A DNA stretch of 64,000 bases from Rubellimicrobium aerolatum (GCF_017872975.1 NZ_JAGGJP010000005.1:186001-250000), one strand, 5' to 3'. Positions 9,263-19,541 are shown, counted from the first letter of the stretch. The notes: generated by a model from the sequence alone, not told the origin. A program made the numbers and translations.

Positions 9263-10840
9263 ATGTCCCAGACCACCGCCCAGCCGACCGACCGCGTCCG
9301 CATCTTCGACACCACGCTCCGCGACGGGGAGCAGTCGCCCGGCGCGACCATGACCCACGAGGAGAAGCTGGAGATCGCCCAGCTTCTGGACGAGATGGGC
9401 GTGGACATCATCGAGGCGGGGTTCCCCATCGCGTCCGAGGGCGACTTCCGCGCGGTGAGCGAGATCGCCCGCGCGACGAAGAACGCCAGCGTCTGCGGGC
9501 TGGCGCGCGCCAACCTGCGCGACATCGACCGCTGCTGGGAGGCGGTGCGCCACGCGAGGCGGCCGCGCATCCACACCTTCATCGGCACCTCGCCGCTGCA
9601 CCGCGCGATTCCCAACCTGGACATGGACCAGATGGCCGAGCGCATCCACGAGACGGTGACGCACGCGCGCAACCTCTGCGAGGACGTGCAGTGGTCGCCC
9701 ATGGACGCGACGCGGACCGAGCATGACTATCTGTGCCGGGTGGTGGAGATCGCGATTCGCGCGGGCGCGACGACCATCAACATCCCCGACACGGTGGGCT
9801 ACACCGCCCCCCGCGAGAGCGCGGCGCTGATCGCGATGCTGCTGGAGCGGGTGCCGGGCGCGGACGGCATCATCTTCGCCACGCATTGCCACAACGACCT
9901 CGGCATGGCGACGGCGAACGCGCTGGCCGCCGTGGAGGCCGGGGCGCGGCAGATCGAGTGCACGATCAACGGCCTGGGCGAGCGGGCGGGGAACACCGCG
10001 CTGGAGGAGGTCGTCATGGCGCTGAAGGTGCGCCACGACATCATGCCGTATCGCACGGGCATCGACACGACGAGGATCATGAACATCTCGCGCCGGGTCG
10101 CCACGGTCAGCGGCTTCCCGGTGCAGTTCAACAAGGCCATCGTCGGCAAGAACGCCTTCGCGCACGAATCGGGCATCCATCAGGACGGGATGCTCAAGAA
10201 CGCCGAGACCTTCGAGATCATGCGCCCGCAGGACGTGGGGCTGAACGACACCAACCTCGTGATGGGCAAGCATTCGGGGCGGGCGGCGCTGCGGGCCAAG
10301 CTGAAGGACCTCGGGTTCGAGTTGGCCGACAACCAGCTCAACGACGTGTTCGTGCGGTTCAAGGATCTGGCGGACCGCAAGAAGGAGGTCTGGGACGAGG
10401 ACCTGATCGCGCTGGTCGTGCAGAACGAGGCGGCGGAGGACCATATCAAGCTCAAGCACCTGCGGGTGATCTGCGGGACCGACGGGCCGCAGAAGGCCGA
10501 CATCGTGCTGGAGATCGACGGGCAGGAGCGCAGCGCCACGGCGACGGGCGACGGGCCGGTGGACGCGACCTTCAACGCGGTGAAGGCGCTGTATCCGCAC
10601 GGGGCGCGGTTGCAGGTCTATCAGGTGGCCGCCGTGACGGAAGGAACGGACGCGCAGGCGACCGTGAGCGTCCGGCTGGAGGAGCAGGGGCGCATCAGCA
10701 CCGGGCAGTCGGCGGACACCGACACCGTGGTGGCGAGCGCGAAGGCCTACATCAACGCGATCAACCGCCTGATCGTGCGGCGCGCGAAGTCGGCGCCGGG
10801 CGAGGACACCAAGACGGTGAGCTACCGGGACGCCGGGTGA
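9263..10840 (+). CDS. leuA: 2-isopropylmalate synthase
   Basis: Condenses acetyl-CoA with 2-oxoisovalerate, the committed step of leucine synthesis. The 525-residue protein starts with the catalytic TIM barrel (DTTLRDGEQSPG near residue 16; the metal-binding HxH pair in THCHNDLG; GLGERAGN). It ends with the C-terminal allosteric domain (roughly residues 395-515) that binds leucine for feedback inhibition. Length is that of the full-size enzyme. Regulation is probably double: leader-peptide attenuation upstream and feedback on the enzyme. Its TGA overlaps the GTG of the ASCH gene. Confidence 0.96.
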   Translation: MSQTTAQPTDRVRIFDTTLRDGEQSPGATMTHEEKLEIAQLLDEMGVDIIEAGFPIASEGDFRAVSEIARATKNASVCGLARANLRDIDRCWEAVRHARRPRIHTFIGTSPLHRAIPNLDMDQMAERIHETVTHARNLCEDVQWSPMDATRTEHDYLCRVVEIAIRAGATTINIPDTVGYTAPRESAALIAMLLERVPGADGIIFATHCHNDLGMATANALAAVEAGARQIECTINGLGERAGNTALEEVVMALKVRHDIMPYRTGIDTTRIMNISRRVATVSGFPVQFNKAIVGKNAFAHESGIHQDGMLKNAETFEIMRPQDVGLNDTNLVMGKHSGRAALRAKLKDLGFELADNQLNDVFVRFKDLADRKKEVWDEDLIALVVQNEAAEDHIKLKHLRVICGTDGPQKADIVLEIDGQERSATATGDGPVDATFNAVKALYPHGARLQVYQVAAVTEGTDAQATVSVRLEEQGRISTGQSADTDTVVASAKAYINAINRLIVRRAKSAPGEDTKTVSYRDAG

Positions 10841-11313
10841 GCCCGGAGGCGAGGGCCTTCTGGGCGGCCTGTCGGGCCGCCCGTCCGGGGCCTGGCGACG
10901 AGGAGCCGGACGTCTTCGCCTTCGGCGATTCGCCGGAGATGGCCGAGGAGCTGGGGCTGCTGGTCCTGCACGGGCCGAAGCGGGCGACGGCGGGGCTGCT
11001 GCGCGACTTCGAGGCGGACGGGACCGCCCTGCCCCGCCCCGGCGGCCATTTGGTCGTGCTGGGGGGCGACGGCCGCCCGCTGGCCGTGATCCGCACGGTC
11101 GAGGTGCGGGTGGGGCCGCTGTCGTCGGTGGACGAGGCCTTCGCCTGGGACGAGGGCGAGGGCGAGCGGACGCGCGACGACTGGCTGGACGGGCACCGGC
11201 GGTTCTTTCGTCGGCAGGCGGAGCGGGAGGGCTTCGCCTTCTCCGACGACATCGCGACGGTGTTCGAGCGGTTCGAGCTGGTCTGGCCGGCCGGGAGCGT
11301 GACGGGGGCGTAA
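10837..11313 (+). CDS. ASCH-domain protein
   Basis: A 158-residue protein starting at a GTG that overlaps the leuA stop (GTGA), hence translationally coupled. It shows the ASCH (DUF984-type) pattern: FGDSPEMAEELGLLVLHGPKRAT, a beta-rich centre ending VIRTVEVRVGPLSSVDEAFA, and RDDWLDGHRRFF. ASCH folds resemble PUA RNA-binding domains and are suggested to act on RNA or as amidohydrolases; some relatives hydrolyse N4-acetylcytidine. The function here is not known, and its place after leuA suggests co-transcription rather than a shared pathway. Confidence 0.85.
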   Translation: MSPEARAFWAACRAARPGPGDEEPDVFAFGDSPEMAEELGLLVLHGPKRATAGLLRDFEADGTALPRPGGHLVVLGGDGRPLAVIRTVEVRVGPLSSVDEAFAWDEGEGERTRDDWLDGHRRFFRRQAEREGFAFSDDIATVFERFELVWPAGSVTGA

Positions 11314-11325
11314 CGGGGGGCGCGC

Positions 11326-11345
11326 TGCGGCGGAATTGCGCCGCA
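11326..11345. terminator. Hairpin after the leuA-ASCH unit
   Basis: TGCGGCG (11326-11332) pairs with CGCCGCA (11339-11345) around GAATTG, 12 bases after the ASCH stop codon and before the mreB promoter region. There is no T-run, so its role as a terminator is inferred from position. Confidence 0.45.
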
Positions 11346-11363
11346 CGGGGCCGTGATGCGCCC

Positions 11364-12499
<1,136 letters not shown>

Positions 12500-12519
12500 C
12501 GGGCCGGAGGGCCGCCGCC

Positions 12520-13497
12520 ATGGCCAGGGATCGCGACCGGGGCGAGGAGTTCACGAGGCCGCTGCGCCGCCTGCTGGTGGGGCTTTTGGTGCTGGCCTGC
12601 CTGGGGCTGTTCCTCGTGTGGCGGATCGATTCGCCGCGCGTGGAGCGACTGCGCGCGGAGGTCGTGGACGAGGTGGTGCCCCGGCTCGACTGGATGCTCG
12701 CGCCGGTGACGGGGCTGGCGCGGCTGGCGGGGGACGTGCGGAGCTACGAGCGCATCCACCAGCAGAACCTGGAGCTGCGGCGCGAGCTGCGGCAGATGAC
12801 CGTCTGGCGCGAGGCGGCGCTGCGGCTGGAGCAGGAGAACGCCAAGCTCCGCGACCTCAACAACGTCTCGCTCGACCCGGCGCTCACCTATGTCACGGGA
12901 ACGGTGATGGCGGATTCGGGGAGCCCCTTCCGGCAGTCGGTGCTTCTCAACGTCGGCGGGCACGACGGGATCATCGACGGCTGGCCGACGATGGACGGGA
13001 TGGGCCTCGTGGGGCGCGTCTCGGGCGTGGGGCAGCGGACGAGCCGGGTGATCCTGCTCACCGACACGTCGAGCCGCATCCCGGTCACGCTGGAGCCGTC
13101 GGGGCAGAAGGCGATCCTGACGGGGGACAACTCGCTGTATCCGCTGCTGGACTTCCTGGAGGACCCCGACGCGGTGCGCCCCGGCGACCGCGCGGTGACG
13201 GCGGGGGACGGGGCGCTGTTCCCGGCGGGGCTGCTGGTCGGGCGGGTGGCGCAGGGGACGGACGGGCGGCTGCGCCTGCGGCTGGCGGCGGATTACGAGC
13301 AACTGGAGTTCGTGCGCGTGCTGCGGAGCCCGCTGGTGGAGTCGATCGCCGATCCGGGCGGGCTGATCGTGCCCACGGCCGGGATCGCGCCCCGGCCCGA
13401 GGAGCGGGAGGTCTTTGGCCCGCCGCTGCCGCCCACGGGGCTGCTGGCCGGAACGACGACGCCCGCGACGCCGCCCGAGGGGACGGTCGGTGACTGA
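12520..13497 (+). CDS. mreC: Rod-shape-determining protein MreC
   Basis: Bitopic inner-membrane protein that links cytoplasmic MreB to periplasmic PBP2. The 325-residue product has a short cytoplasmic N-terminus, one transmembrane helix (about residues 16-36, LLVGLLVLACLGLFLVW), a coiled coil (about 70-105, rich in Glu/Leu/Arg: QQNLELRRELRQM) and the beta-barrel core with GLVGRVSGVGQRTSRVILLTD. A proline/threonine-rich tail follows. The stop overlaps the GTG of mreD by eight bases. Confidence 0.93.
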   Translation: MARDRDRGEEFTRPLRRLLVGLLVLACLGLFLVWRIDSPRVERLRAEVVDEVVPRLDWMLAPVTGLARLAGDVRSYERIHQQNLELRRELRQMTVWREAALRLEQENAKLRDLNNVSLDPALTYVTGTVMADSGSPFRQSVLLNVGGHDGIIDGWPTMDGMGLVGRVSGVGQRTSRVILLTDTSSRIPVTLEPSGQKAILTGDNSLYPLLDFLEDPDAVRPGDRAVTAGDGALFPAGLLVGRVAQGTDGRLRLRLAADYEQLEFVRVLRSPLVESIADPGGLIVPTAGIAPRPEEREVFGPPLPPTGLLAGTTTPATPPEGTVGD

Positions 13498-14023
13498 GGG
13501 GCGCGGCGCCTGGCCGGGGCGCGTCACCTATCTGGTGCTGGCCTTCGTGCTGATCGCGGCGCCGCTGCTGCCGCTGAACACGGTGCCGCGCCCCTATGCG
13601 ACGCCCGACATCCTGCTGGCGGTCACGGGGGCCTGGGCGGCGCGGCGGCCCGACACGCTGCCGGTGCTGGTGGTGCTGGGGGTGTTCCTGCTGGCCGATT
13701 TCCTGTTCCAGCGGCCGCCCGGATTGTATGCCGCTCTGGTGCTGCTGATGACGGAAGGCCTGCGCCGCCGCTCCCTCCGGCTGCGGAAGGGGTCGTTCCT
13801 GGGCGAGTGGCTGGCGGTCGGAACGGGGATCGCGGCGGTGGGCCTCGCCAACCGGGCGGTCCTCGCGGTGGTGATGACGCCGCAGCCGCCCTTGGGGCTG
13901 ACGCTGATCCAGGTGATACTGACGGTGGCGCTCTATCCGGCGATCGCCGGGGTGGCGCACGTGGCGCTGGGGCTCCGCCGCCCCGCGCAGGGCGAGGTGG
14001 ACGCATTGGGGCACCGGCTATGA
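13490..14023 (+). CDS. mreD: Rod-shape-determining protein MreD
   Basis: A 177-residue polytopic membrane protein with about five hydrophobic segments (for example YLVLAFVLIAAPLLPLNT and TLPVLVVLGVFLLADFLF). MreD partners MreC in the elongasome. The start is taken as GTG 13490, which overlaps the mreC stop; a longer frame to 13415 is arginine-rich and lies over mreC. The PDILLAVTGAWAARRPDTLP segment is typical of alphaproteobacterial MreD. The stop overlaps the mrdA ATG (ATGA). Confidence 0.88.
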   Translation: MTEGRGAWPGRVTYLVLAFVLIAAPLLPLNTVPRPYATPDILLAVTGAWAARRPDTLPVLVVLGVFLLADFLFQRPPGLYAALVLLMTEGLRRRSLRLRKGSFLGEWLAVGTGIAAVGLANRAVLAVVMTPQPPLGLTLIQVILTVALYPAIAGVAHVALGLRRPAQGEVDALGHRL

Positions 14024-15963
14024 GGAACGCGCGCAACGAGGGCTCGGAGGTCTGGCCGCGCATGACGCGGCGCGCGGCGCTGCTGGGGACGGCGCAGCTC
14101 GGGCTGATGGGGGTGCTGGGCTGGCGGATGAAGCAGCTCCAGGTCGATCAGGCGGACGAGTTCGCGCTGCTGGCCGAGGAGAACCGCGTCAACATGCGGC
14201 TGATCCCGCCCGGGCGCGGGCTGATCTTCGACCGCAACGGCGTGGCGCTGGCCACCAACGAGCCGGTCTATCGCATCGTCATCGTCCGCGAGGCCGCCGG
14301 AGAGCCGCGCGAGGCGCTGGCCCGGCTGGCCGCCGTGATGCCGCTGGACGCCGGGACCATCGAGGCGACGCTGGCCGAGATGGAGCGGGTGGCGTCCTTC
14401 GTGCCGGTGACGGTGCGGGACCGGGTGTCCTGGGACGACGTGGCGCGGGTGACGGCGAACGCCCCCGCCCTGCCCGGCGTCACCGCCGAGGTCGGGCTGT
14501 CGCGCAGCTATCCGCGCGGCCCCGACACGGCGCACGTGGTGGGCTACGTGGGCCCGGTCAGCGACTACGACCTGGGGCTGATGGAGGACCCCGACCCGCT
14601 GTTCCAGATCCCCAAGTTCCAGTTCGGCAAGACCGGCGTGGAGGCCAAGCTGGAGGACCTGCTGCGCGGCAAGGCCGGGACGCAGCGCATCGAGGTCAAC
14701 TCGGTCGGGCGGGTCATGCGCGAGCTGTCCCGCGACGAGGGCACGCCGGGCGCCGACGTGCAGCTCAGCCTCGACGCGGAGCTGCAGTCCTATGTCGAGG
14801 CGCGGCTGGCGGGGGAAAGCGCGGCCTGCGTGGTGATGGACTGCGAGAGCGGCGACCTGCTGGCGGTGGGGAACGCGCCGACCTTCGACCCGAACCTGTT
14901 CGTGCGCGGCATCTCGGTCCCCGACTGGACGGCGCTGAACGAGAACATCTACCGCCCGCTGGCCGCCAAGGCGGTGCAGGGGGCCTATCCGCCGGGATCG
15001 ACCTTCAAGATCGTCACGGCGCTGGCGGCGCTGGAGGCCGGGGTCATCTCGCCCGAGGACACCGTGTGGTGCGGCGGCTACACCGAGGTCTCGGGCATCC
15101 GGTTCCACTGCTGGAAGCGCGGCGGGCACGGCAACGTCGATTTCAACGACAGCCTGAAGTATTCCTGCGACTGCTACTACTACGAGGTCGGCCAGCGCGT
15201 CGGCATCGAGGCCATCGCCGCCATGGCCCGGCGGATGGGCGTGGGCGTGCGTCCCGACGTGCCGATGTCGGCGGTGGCCGAGGGGATCGCCCCCGACGCC
15301 GACTGGAAGCGCGCGCACCACGACGAGGCCTGGCGGGTGGGCGACACGGTGAACGCCTCGATCGGGCAGGGCTACGTGCTGGCGACGCCGCTCCAGCTCG
15401 CGGTGATGACGGCGCGGGTGGCGACGGGGCGCGAGGTGGCGCCCCGGCTGGTCCGGGCCATCGACGGGGTGGAGCAGCCTTCGGGCGCGGGGGGGCCGCT
15501 CGGGCTCAACGAGAACCTGCTGCGCCGCGTCCGGGCCTCGATGTTCGACGTGGTGAACCACGCGCGCGGCACCGCCCACAAGGCGCGCATCGCGGCGGCC
15601 GGGTTCGAGATGGCGGGCAAGACCGGCACGAGCCAAGTCCGCCGCATCACCGCTGAGGAGCGGGCGCGGGGCGTGACCTCGAACGCCGACCTGCCGTGGA
15701 ACCGGCGCGACCATGCGCTCTGGGTGGACTTCGCGCCCTACGACAACCCGCGCTTCGCCGTGTCGGTGGTGGTGGAGCACGGGAGCGGCGGGTCCACCAC
15801 GGCGGCGCCCATCGGGCGGGACGTGACCTTGCAGGCGCTGTATGGCGGCTTCCCGCCCCTCGACGCCTATCCGTCCGACAAGCGCGAGGAGGCCGGGCAG
15901 ATGCAGGCCCGCGTCCGCGCCCTCCTGCAGGGCCGGCCCGCGCCGACCCTCGGGCGGGCCTGA
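14020..15963 (+). CDS. mrdA: Penicillin-binding protein 2 (elongasome transpeptidase)
   Basis: D,D-transpeptidase that cross-links peptidoglycan during cell elongation. The 647-residue protein has one N-terminal membrane helix (about 20-38), the PBP dimer domain with LIPPGRGLIFDRNG, and the transpeptidase domain. The active-site serine is Ser327 in PPGSTFK, the second motif is SCD in KYSCDCYYYE, and the third is KTGTS with Lys534. The ATG at 14020 overlaps the mreD stop. Length and motif spacing are standard for PBP2. Forms a synthase pair with the RodA gene that follows. Confidence 0.95.
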   Translation: MRNARNEGSEVWPRMTRRAALLGTAQLGLMGVLGWRMKQLQVDQADEFALLAEENRVNMRLIPPGRGLIFDRNGVALATNEPVYRIVIVREAAGEPREALARLAAVMPLDAGTIEATLAEMERVASFVPVTVRDRVSWDDVARVTANAPALPGVTAEVGLSRSYPRGPDTAHVVGYVGPVSDYDLGLMEDPDPLFQIPKFQFGKTGVEAKLEDLLRGKAGTQRIEVNSVGRVMRELSRDEGTPGADVQLSLDAELQSYVEARLAGESAACVVMDCESGDLLAVGNAPTFDPNLFVRGISVPDWTALNENIYRPLAAKAVQGAYPPGSTFKIVTALAALEAGVISPEDTVWCGGYTEVSGIRFHCWKRGGHGNVDFNDSLKYSCDCYYYEVGQRVGIEAIAAMARRMGVGVRPDVPMSAVAEGIAPDADWKRAHHDEAWRVGDTVNASIGQGYVLATPLQLAVMTARVATGREVAPRLVRAIDGVEQPSGAGGPLGLNENLLRRVRASMFDVVNHARGTAHKARIAAAGFEMAGKTGTSQVRRITAEERARGVTSNADLPWNRRDHALWVDFAPYDNPRFAVSVVVEHGSGGSTTAAPIGRDVTLQALYGGFPPLDAYPSDKREEAGQMQARVRALLQGRPAPTLGRA

Positions 15964-15975
15964 AGGGGAGCGCGC

Positions 15976-17115
15976 GTGAGCTATCTGGAGTATCAGGTCA
16001 AGTTCGTCCCCTCGGGGTTGAAGAAGCTGCTCTACCTCAACTGGCCGCTGGTGCTGCTGGTGACGGCGGTGTCCTGCATGGGCTTCGTCATGCTGGCCTC
16101 GATCTCGGGCGGGCGGATGGACCTCTGGGCCGGCCCGCAGATCGAGCGGTTCGGGCTGGGCTTCGTCCTGATGATCGCCGTGGCGGTCACGCCCATCTGG
16201 TTCTGGCGGAGCAGCGCCGCCGTGGCCTACCTCGTGTCCATCGGCCTGCTGGTGCTGGTGGAGGTCATGGGCACCGTCGGCATGGGCGCGCAGCGGTGGA
16301 TCGACATCGGGCCGCTGCGGCTCCAGCCCTCGGAGGTGGCCAAGGTCACGCTGGTGATGGCGCTGGCCGCCTACTACGACTGGCTGCCGGCGCGGCGGGT
16401 GTCGAACCCGATCTGGCTGGCGCCGCCGCTGCTGCTGATCGTGGCGCCGGTGGTGCTGGTGCTGGCGCAGCCGAACCTGGGGACGGCGGTGCTGATCCTG
16501 GGGACGGGCGGCGCGGTGATGTGGTGCGCGGGGGTCCACTGGGCCTACTTCGCGGCGGTGTTCGGCTCCATCGGCGGCGCGGTCTTTGCCGTGTTCGAGA
16601 GCCGGGGCACGCCGTGGCAGCTCCTCCACGACTACCAGTACCGGCGGATCGACACCTTCCTCGACCCCTCGCAGGACCCCTTGGGCGCGGGCTACAACAT
16701 CACGCAGGCCAAGATCGCGCTGGGCTCGGGCGGCTGGACCGGCAAGGGCTTCATGCAGGGCACGCAGTCGCGGCTGAACTTCCTGCCCGAGAAGCACACC
16801 GACTTCATCTTCAACACCCTGGCCGAGGAGTTCGGGTTCCTGGGCTCGATCACGCTGCTGGCGCTGTATGGGCTGATCCTGCTGTTCCTGTTCACGGCGG
16901 CGATGCAGTGCCGGGACCGGTTCTCGTCGCTGCTCGTCACCGGGATCGGGGTGAGCTTCTTCCTGCTCTTCGCGGTCAACATGCTGATGGTGATGGGGCT
17001 GGCCCCGGTGGTGGGCGTGCCGCTGCCGCTGGTGAGCTACGGCGGCTCGCAGCTCCTCGTGCTGCTGATCGCCTTCGGCCTTGTGCAGAGCGCCCATGTC
17101 CATCGCCCCCGCTAG
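15976..17115 (+). CDS. mrdB: Peptidoglycan glycosyltransferase RodA
   Basis: SEDS-family glycosyltransferase that polymerises lipid II during elongation together with PBP2. The 379-residue protein has about ten membrane segments and the SEDS signatures RWIDIGPLRLQPSEVAKVTLV, QPNLGTAVL, GSGGWTGKGFMQGTQS, LPEKHTDFIFNTLAEEFG and LPLVSYGGS. The start is a GTG 12 bases after mrdA. The gene end overlaps the ATG of the dehydrogenase at 17096 by 20 bases. Confidence 0.95.
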   Translation: MSYLEYQVKFVPSGLKKLLYLNWPLVLLVTAVSCMGFVMLASISGGRMDLWAGPQIERFGLGFVLMIAVAVTPIWFWRSSAAVAYLVSIGLLVLVEVMGTVGMGAQRWIDIGPLRLQPSEVAKVTLVMALAAYYDWLPARRVSNPIWLAPPLLLIVAPVVLVLAQPNLGTAVLILGTGGAVMWCAGVHWAYFAAVFGSIGGAVFAVFESRGTPWQLLHDYQYRRIDTFLDPSQDPLGAGYNITQAKIALGSGGWTGKGFMQGTQSRLNFLPEKHTDFIFNTLAEEFGFLGSITLLALYGLILLFLFTAAMQCRDRFSSLLVTGIGVSFFLLFAVNMLMVMGLAPVVGVPLPLVSYGGSQLLVLLIAFGLVQSAHVHRPR

Positions 17116-18040
17116 GGTCCACTTCGCCGCGCCCGACCGGCTGTGGCCGGGCTACGCCGAGGCGCTGCCCCGCGTCTTCGCCGAGGCGGGCGTCGCGGCC
17201 GAGCTGTCGCGCGACCACCCGCCCGGCGAGGTGGACTGGATCGTCTACGCCCCGGGCGGGCCGGCGCTGGACTTCGCCGCCTTCTCGCGGGCGAAGGGCG
17301 TCCTGAGCCTCTGGGCCGGGGTGGAGCGGATCGTGGGCACGGTGCCCGCCGACCTGCCGCTGACGCGGATGGTCGATGACGGGCTGCGGCAGGGCATGGC
17401 GGAATGGGTCGCCGGTCACGCGCTGCGGCATCACCTGGGGATCGACGCGCACGTCCTGAGGCAGGACGGCGTCTGGCGTCACGTCGCCCCGAAGCTCGCG
17501 CGCGACCGTCCCGTGACGGTGCTGGGACTGGGGGAGCTGGGGATGGCCTGCGCGCGGACGCTGGCCGGGCTGGGCTTCCCGGTCACGGGATGGAGCCGGC
17601 GGCCGAGGGCCGAGCCGCGCCTCGCCCACGCGCTGTCCGGCCCCGAGGGGCTGCCCGAGGCGCTGGCGGGGGCCGAGATCGTCGTGCTGCTGACGCCGCT
17701 GACCCCCGAGACGGAGAACCTGATGGACGCGGCCCGCCTTTCCTTGCCGGCGCGTGGCTTCGTCCTCCTCAATCCCGGGCGCGGCGCGCTGATCGACGAC
17801 GCGGCGCTGCTGGCGGCGCTGGACGGGGGCCAGGTCGGCCACGCCACGCTCGACGTGTTCCGGCAGGAGCCGCTGCCGCCCGATCATGCGTTCTGGGCGC
17901 ATCCGCGCGTCACGGTCACGCCCCACATCGCCGCCGAGACGCGGGTCGAATCGGCCGCGCGCGTGATCGCCGAGAACCTCCGGCGCGGCGCGGCGGGCGA
18001 GCCGCTCCTCCATCTCGTGGACCGCCGGACGGGCTACTGA
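17096..18040 (+). CDS. D-2-hydroxyacid dehydrogenase, glyoxylate/hydroxypyruvate reductase A-like
   Basis: A 314-residue NAD(P)-dependent dehydrogenase predicted to reduce glyoxylate or hydroxypyruvate. It has the Rossmann motif GLGELGMACARTLAGLGFPVTGWSRRP, LLTPLTPETENLMD, LNPGRGALIDDAALLAALD (with the catalytic Arg/Glu region) and FRQEPLPPDHAFWAHPRVTVTPHIA (catalytic His). The DVFRQEPLPPDHPFW-type ending is typical of GhrA. The start at 17096 lies inside rodA, so the gene rides on the elongasome operon although its role seems unrelated. A repeat element occupies the whole 3' gap. Confidence 0.88.
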   Translation: MSIAPARVHFAAPDRLWPGYAEALPRVFAEAGVAAELSRDHPPGEVDWIVYAPGGPALDFAAFSRAKGVLSLWAGVERIVGTVPADLPLTRMVDDGLRQGMAEWVAGHALRHHLGIDAHVLRQDGVWRHVAPKLARDRPVTVLGLGELGMACARTLAGLGFPVTGWSRRPRAEPRLAHALSGPEGLPEALAGAEIVVLLTPLTPETENLMDAARLSLPARGFVLLNPGRGALIDDAALLAALDGGQVGHATLDVFRQEPLPPDHAFWAHPRVTVTPHIAAETRVESAARVIAENLRRGAAGEPLLHLVDRRTGY

Positions 18041-18044
18041 GGCC

Positions 18045-18114
18045 CTGCCCTTCTTTGGCTTCAAATATCCCGGGGGGTGAGGCGCGACGCGCCGAGGGGG
18101 GCAGCGCCCCCCTG
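18045..18114 (+). repeat. Dispersed CAAATATCCCGGGGGG element, copy 1
   Basis: Begins TTCTTTGGCTTCAAATATCC, continues through a GGCGCG/CGCGCC hairpin and ends with GGGGGGC/GCCCCCC (18096-18112). It fills the gap between two convergent genes up to the TAG of the SseB gene at 18115. A second copy in opposite orientation lies at 32226-32292. The closing hairpins probably act as a bidirectional terminator. This type of element is familiar to me from Rhodobacterales intergenic DNA. Confidence 0.85.
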
Positions 18115-18852
18115 CTACCGCAGCCGCGGCGGGCCCTTGGCCGCCTCGGCCGGGTCCTTCAGGTCGAAGCGCAGCCCCACGCGCGCCAGCCGGGCGAGCA
18201 CCGGGTCGCCCTCGCCCAGGAAGGTCACGTCGAGCCGCACGTCCTCGGCCCCCGACAGCGCCACGGCGGCGTTGATGCCGGCGGCCAGCGGCTCCTCGGC
18301 CCCCGGCCGCGCGCCGACGAAGGCCAGGAGATGCCCGCGCGAGCCGTCCGACCACTCCACCGCCGCGAGCCAGGCGGCGTCGGCCAGCCCTTCCCCTTGG
18401 GCGAGGCGGCGGTCGAGCGTGGTCAGGAGCGAGGCGGGCAGGCCCTTGGGCGGGTGCAGCGCGAGGGGCCGCGCCTCCACGCGGGCCGGTCCCCCGGCGA
18501 GGTTGCGCGCCAGCCAGTCGAGCGATTCGGGCGCGACGAGCAGCGGCTCGGCCAGACCGCCCAGGCGCAGCGCCAGCCCGACCCCCTGCCCGTCCAGCAT
18601 CTGCGCGAGGGCGAGGCCGGACAGCGTGGCCGTGGCCCCGGTGACGGCGCCGATGGCGTCGTGCGCGACGACATGGGGGACGCCGCCCGCCAGCATCGTC
18701 TCGGGCGTCACGTCGTCGCCCTCTCCCTCCCCCGCGAGGGGAAGGACCAGCTCGGCCCCCGACAGGACCTCGTAGAGTCGGAGCCGCGCCGCGTCGTCGT
18801 CGGGGCGCAGGAGGAAGAGGCGGGCGGCGCGGGCCAGGGGGGTCTCAGCCAT
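18115..18852 (-). CDS. SseB-family protein
   Basis: A 245-residue soluble protein beginning MAETPLARAARLFLLRPDDDAARLRLYEVLSGAELVLPL; it fits the SseB N-terminal domain, and the C-terminal part (EWSDGSRGHLLAFVGAR and after) fits the SseB C-terminal domain. SseB was named for enhanced serine sensitivity in E. coli; the biochemical activity is unknown. The ATG at 18852 overlaps the stop of the uracil-DNA glycosylase gene by eight bases, so the two are co-translated. Its stop codon directly abuts the repeat at 18045-18114. Confidence 0.8.
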   Translation of the reverse strand: MAETPLARAARLFLLRPDDDAARLRLYEVLSGAELVLPLAGEGEGDDVTPETMLAGGVPHVVAHDAIGAVTGATATLSGLALAQMLDGQGVGLALRLGGLAEPLLVAPESLDWLARNLAGGPARVEARPLALHPPKGLPASLLTTLDRRLAQGEGLADAAWLAAVEWSDGSRGHLLAFVGARPGAEEPLAAGINAAVALSGAEDVRLDVTFLGEGDPVLARLARVGLRFDLKDPAEAAKGPPRLR

Positions 18853-19447
18853 GCAGCACCTCCTGCACCCGCGCGCGGAGGGCTGGCAAGACCTCCTCGG
18901 CGAACCAGGGGTTCTTCTTGAGCCAGGCCGTGTTCCGCCAGGACGGATGCGGCAGGACGAAGCGCGCGGGCGCGTGCGCGCGCCAGTTCCGCACCCGCTC
19001 CGTGACCGGTCCCTTGCCCAGGTGCCAGGCCTGCGCCGTGCCGCCCACAATCAGCGTGAGCCGGATGTCGGGCAGCGCGGCCATGGCCTCCGCGCGCCAC
19101 GTCGCGGCGCAGATCGCGGGCGGCGGGATGTCGCCGCCCTTGGCGTCGTAGCCCGGGAAGCAGAATCCCATCGGCACGATCGCCACGCGCGAGCGGTCGT
19201 AGAACTCCTCGGGCCCGATCCCCATCCAGTCGCGCAGGCGGTCGCCCGAGGGGTCGAGGAAGGGCGTGCCCGAGTCGTGCGCCCGCGCGCCGGGCGCCTG
19301 CGACGCGATCAGCAGCCGCGCGCCGGGCCGGAACCAGACCACGGGCCGGGGCGCGTGCCGGGTGGCCGTCGCGGCGAAGCGGGGCGCGCAGAGGCGGCAG
19401 GCGGCGATGCGGTCCCAGACGGGCCCTTCGCCCACCGCGCGGGCCAC
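18845..19447 (-). CDS. Uracil-DNA glycosylase family protein
   Basis: Predicted base-excision repair enzyme removing uracil from DNA. The sequence IAACRLCAPRFAATATRHAPRPVVWFRPGARLLIASQAPGARAHDSGTPFLDPSG has the paired N-terminal cysteines and the GQAPG-like active-site loop (here SQAPG) of this family, and LPHPSWRNT is the C-terminal HPS loop. The frame is open to 19570, but that would run into nhaA. The GTG at 19447 has GGAG six bases upstream and gives a 200-residue protein of normal length, so it was chosen; the start is uncertain. Confidence 0.78.
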   Translation of the reverse strand: MARAVGEGPVWDRIAACRLCAPRFAATATRHAPRPVVWFRPGARLLIASQAPGARAHDSGTPFLDPSGDRLRDWMGIGPEEFYDRSRVAIVPMGFCFPGYDAKGGDIPPPAICAATWRAEAMAALPDIRLTLIVGGTAQAWHLGKGPVTERVRNWRAHAPARFVLPHPSWRNTAWLKKNPWFAEEVLPALRARVQEVLHG

Positions 19448-19541
19448 GGGCGGCTCCGCGATTCCAGGGGCCGGTCGCGGTTTCGTTTGATCCAGCCCCA
19501 GACCCCCCCTAACTGGGTCGGACGCCGCCCAGGGAGACTTC

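Noticed and set aside
13933-17103. A 1056-codon minus-strand frame opposite mrdA and rodA
   Set aside because: Same cause: no recognisable domains, Arg/His/Gln-rich composition, and real genes on the other strand.
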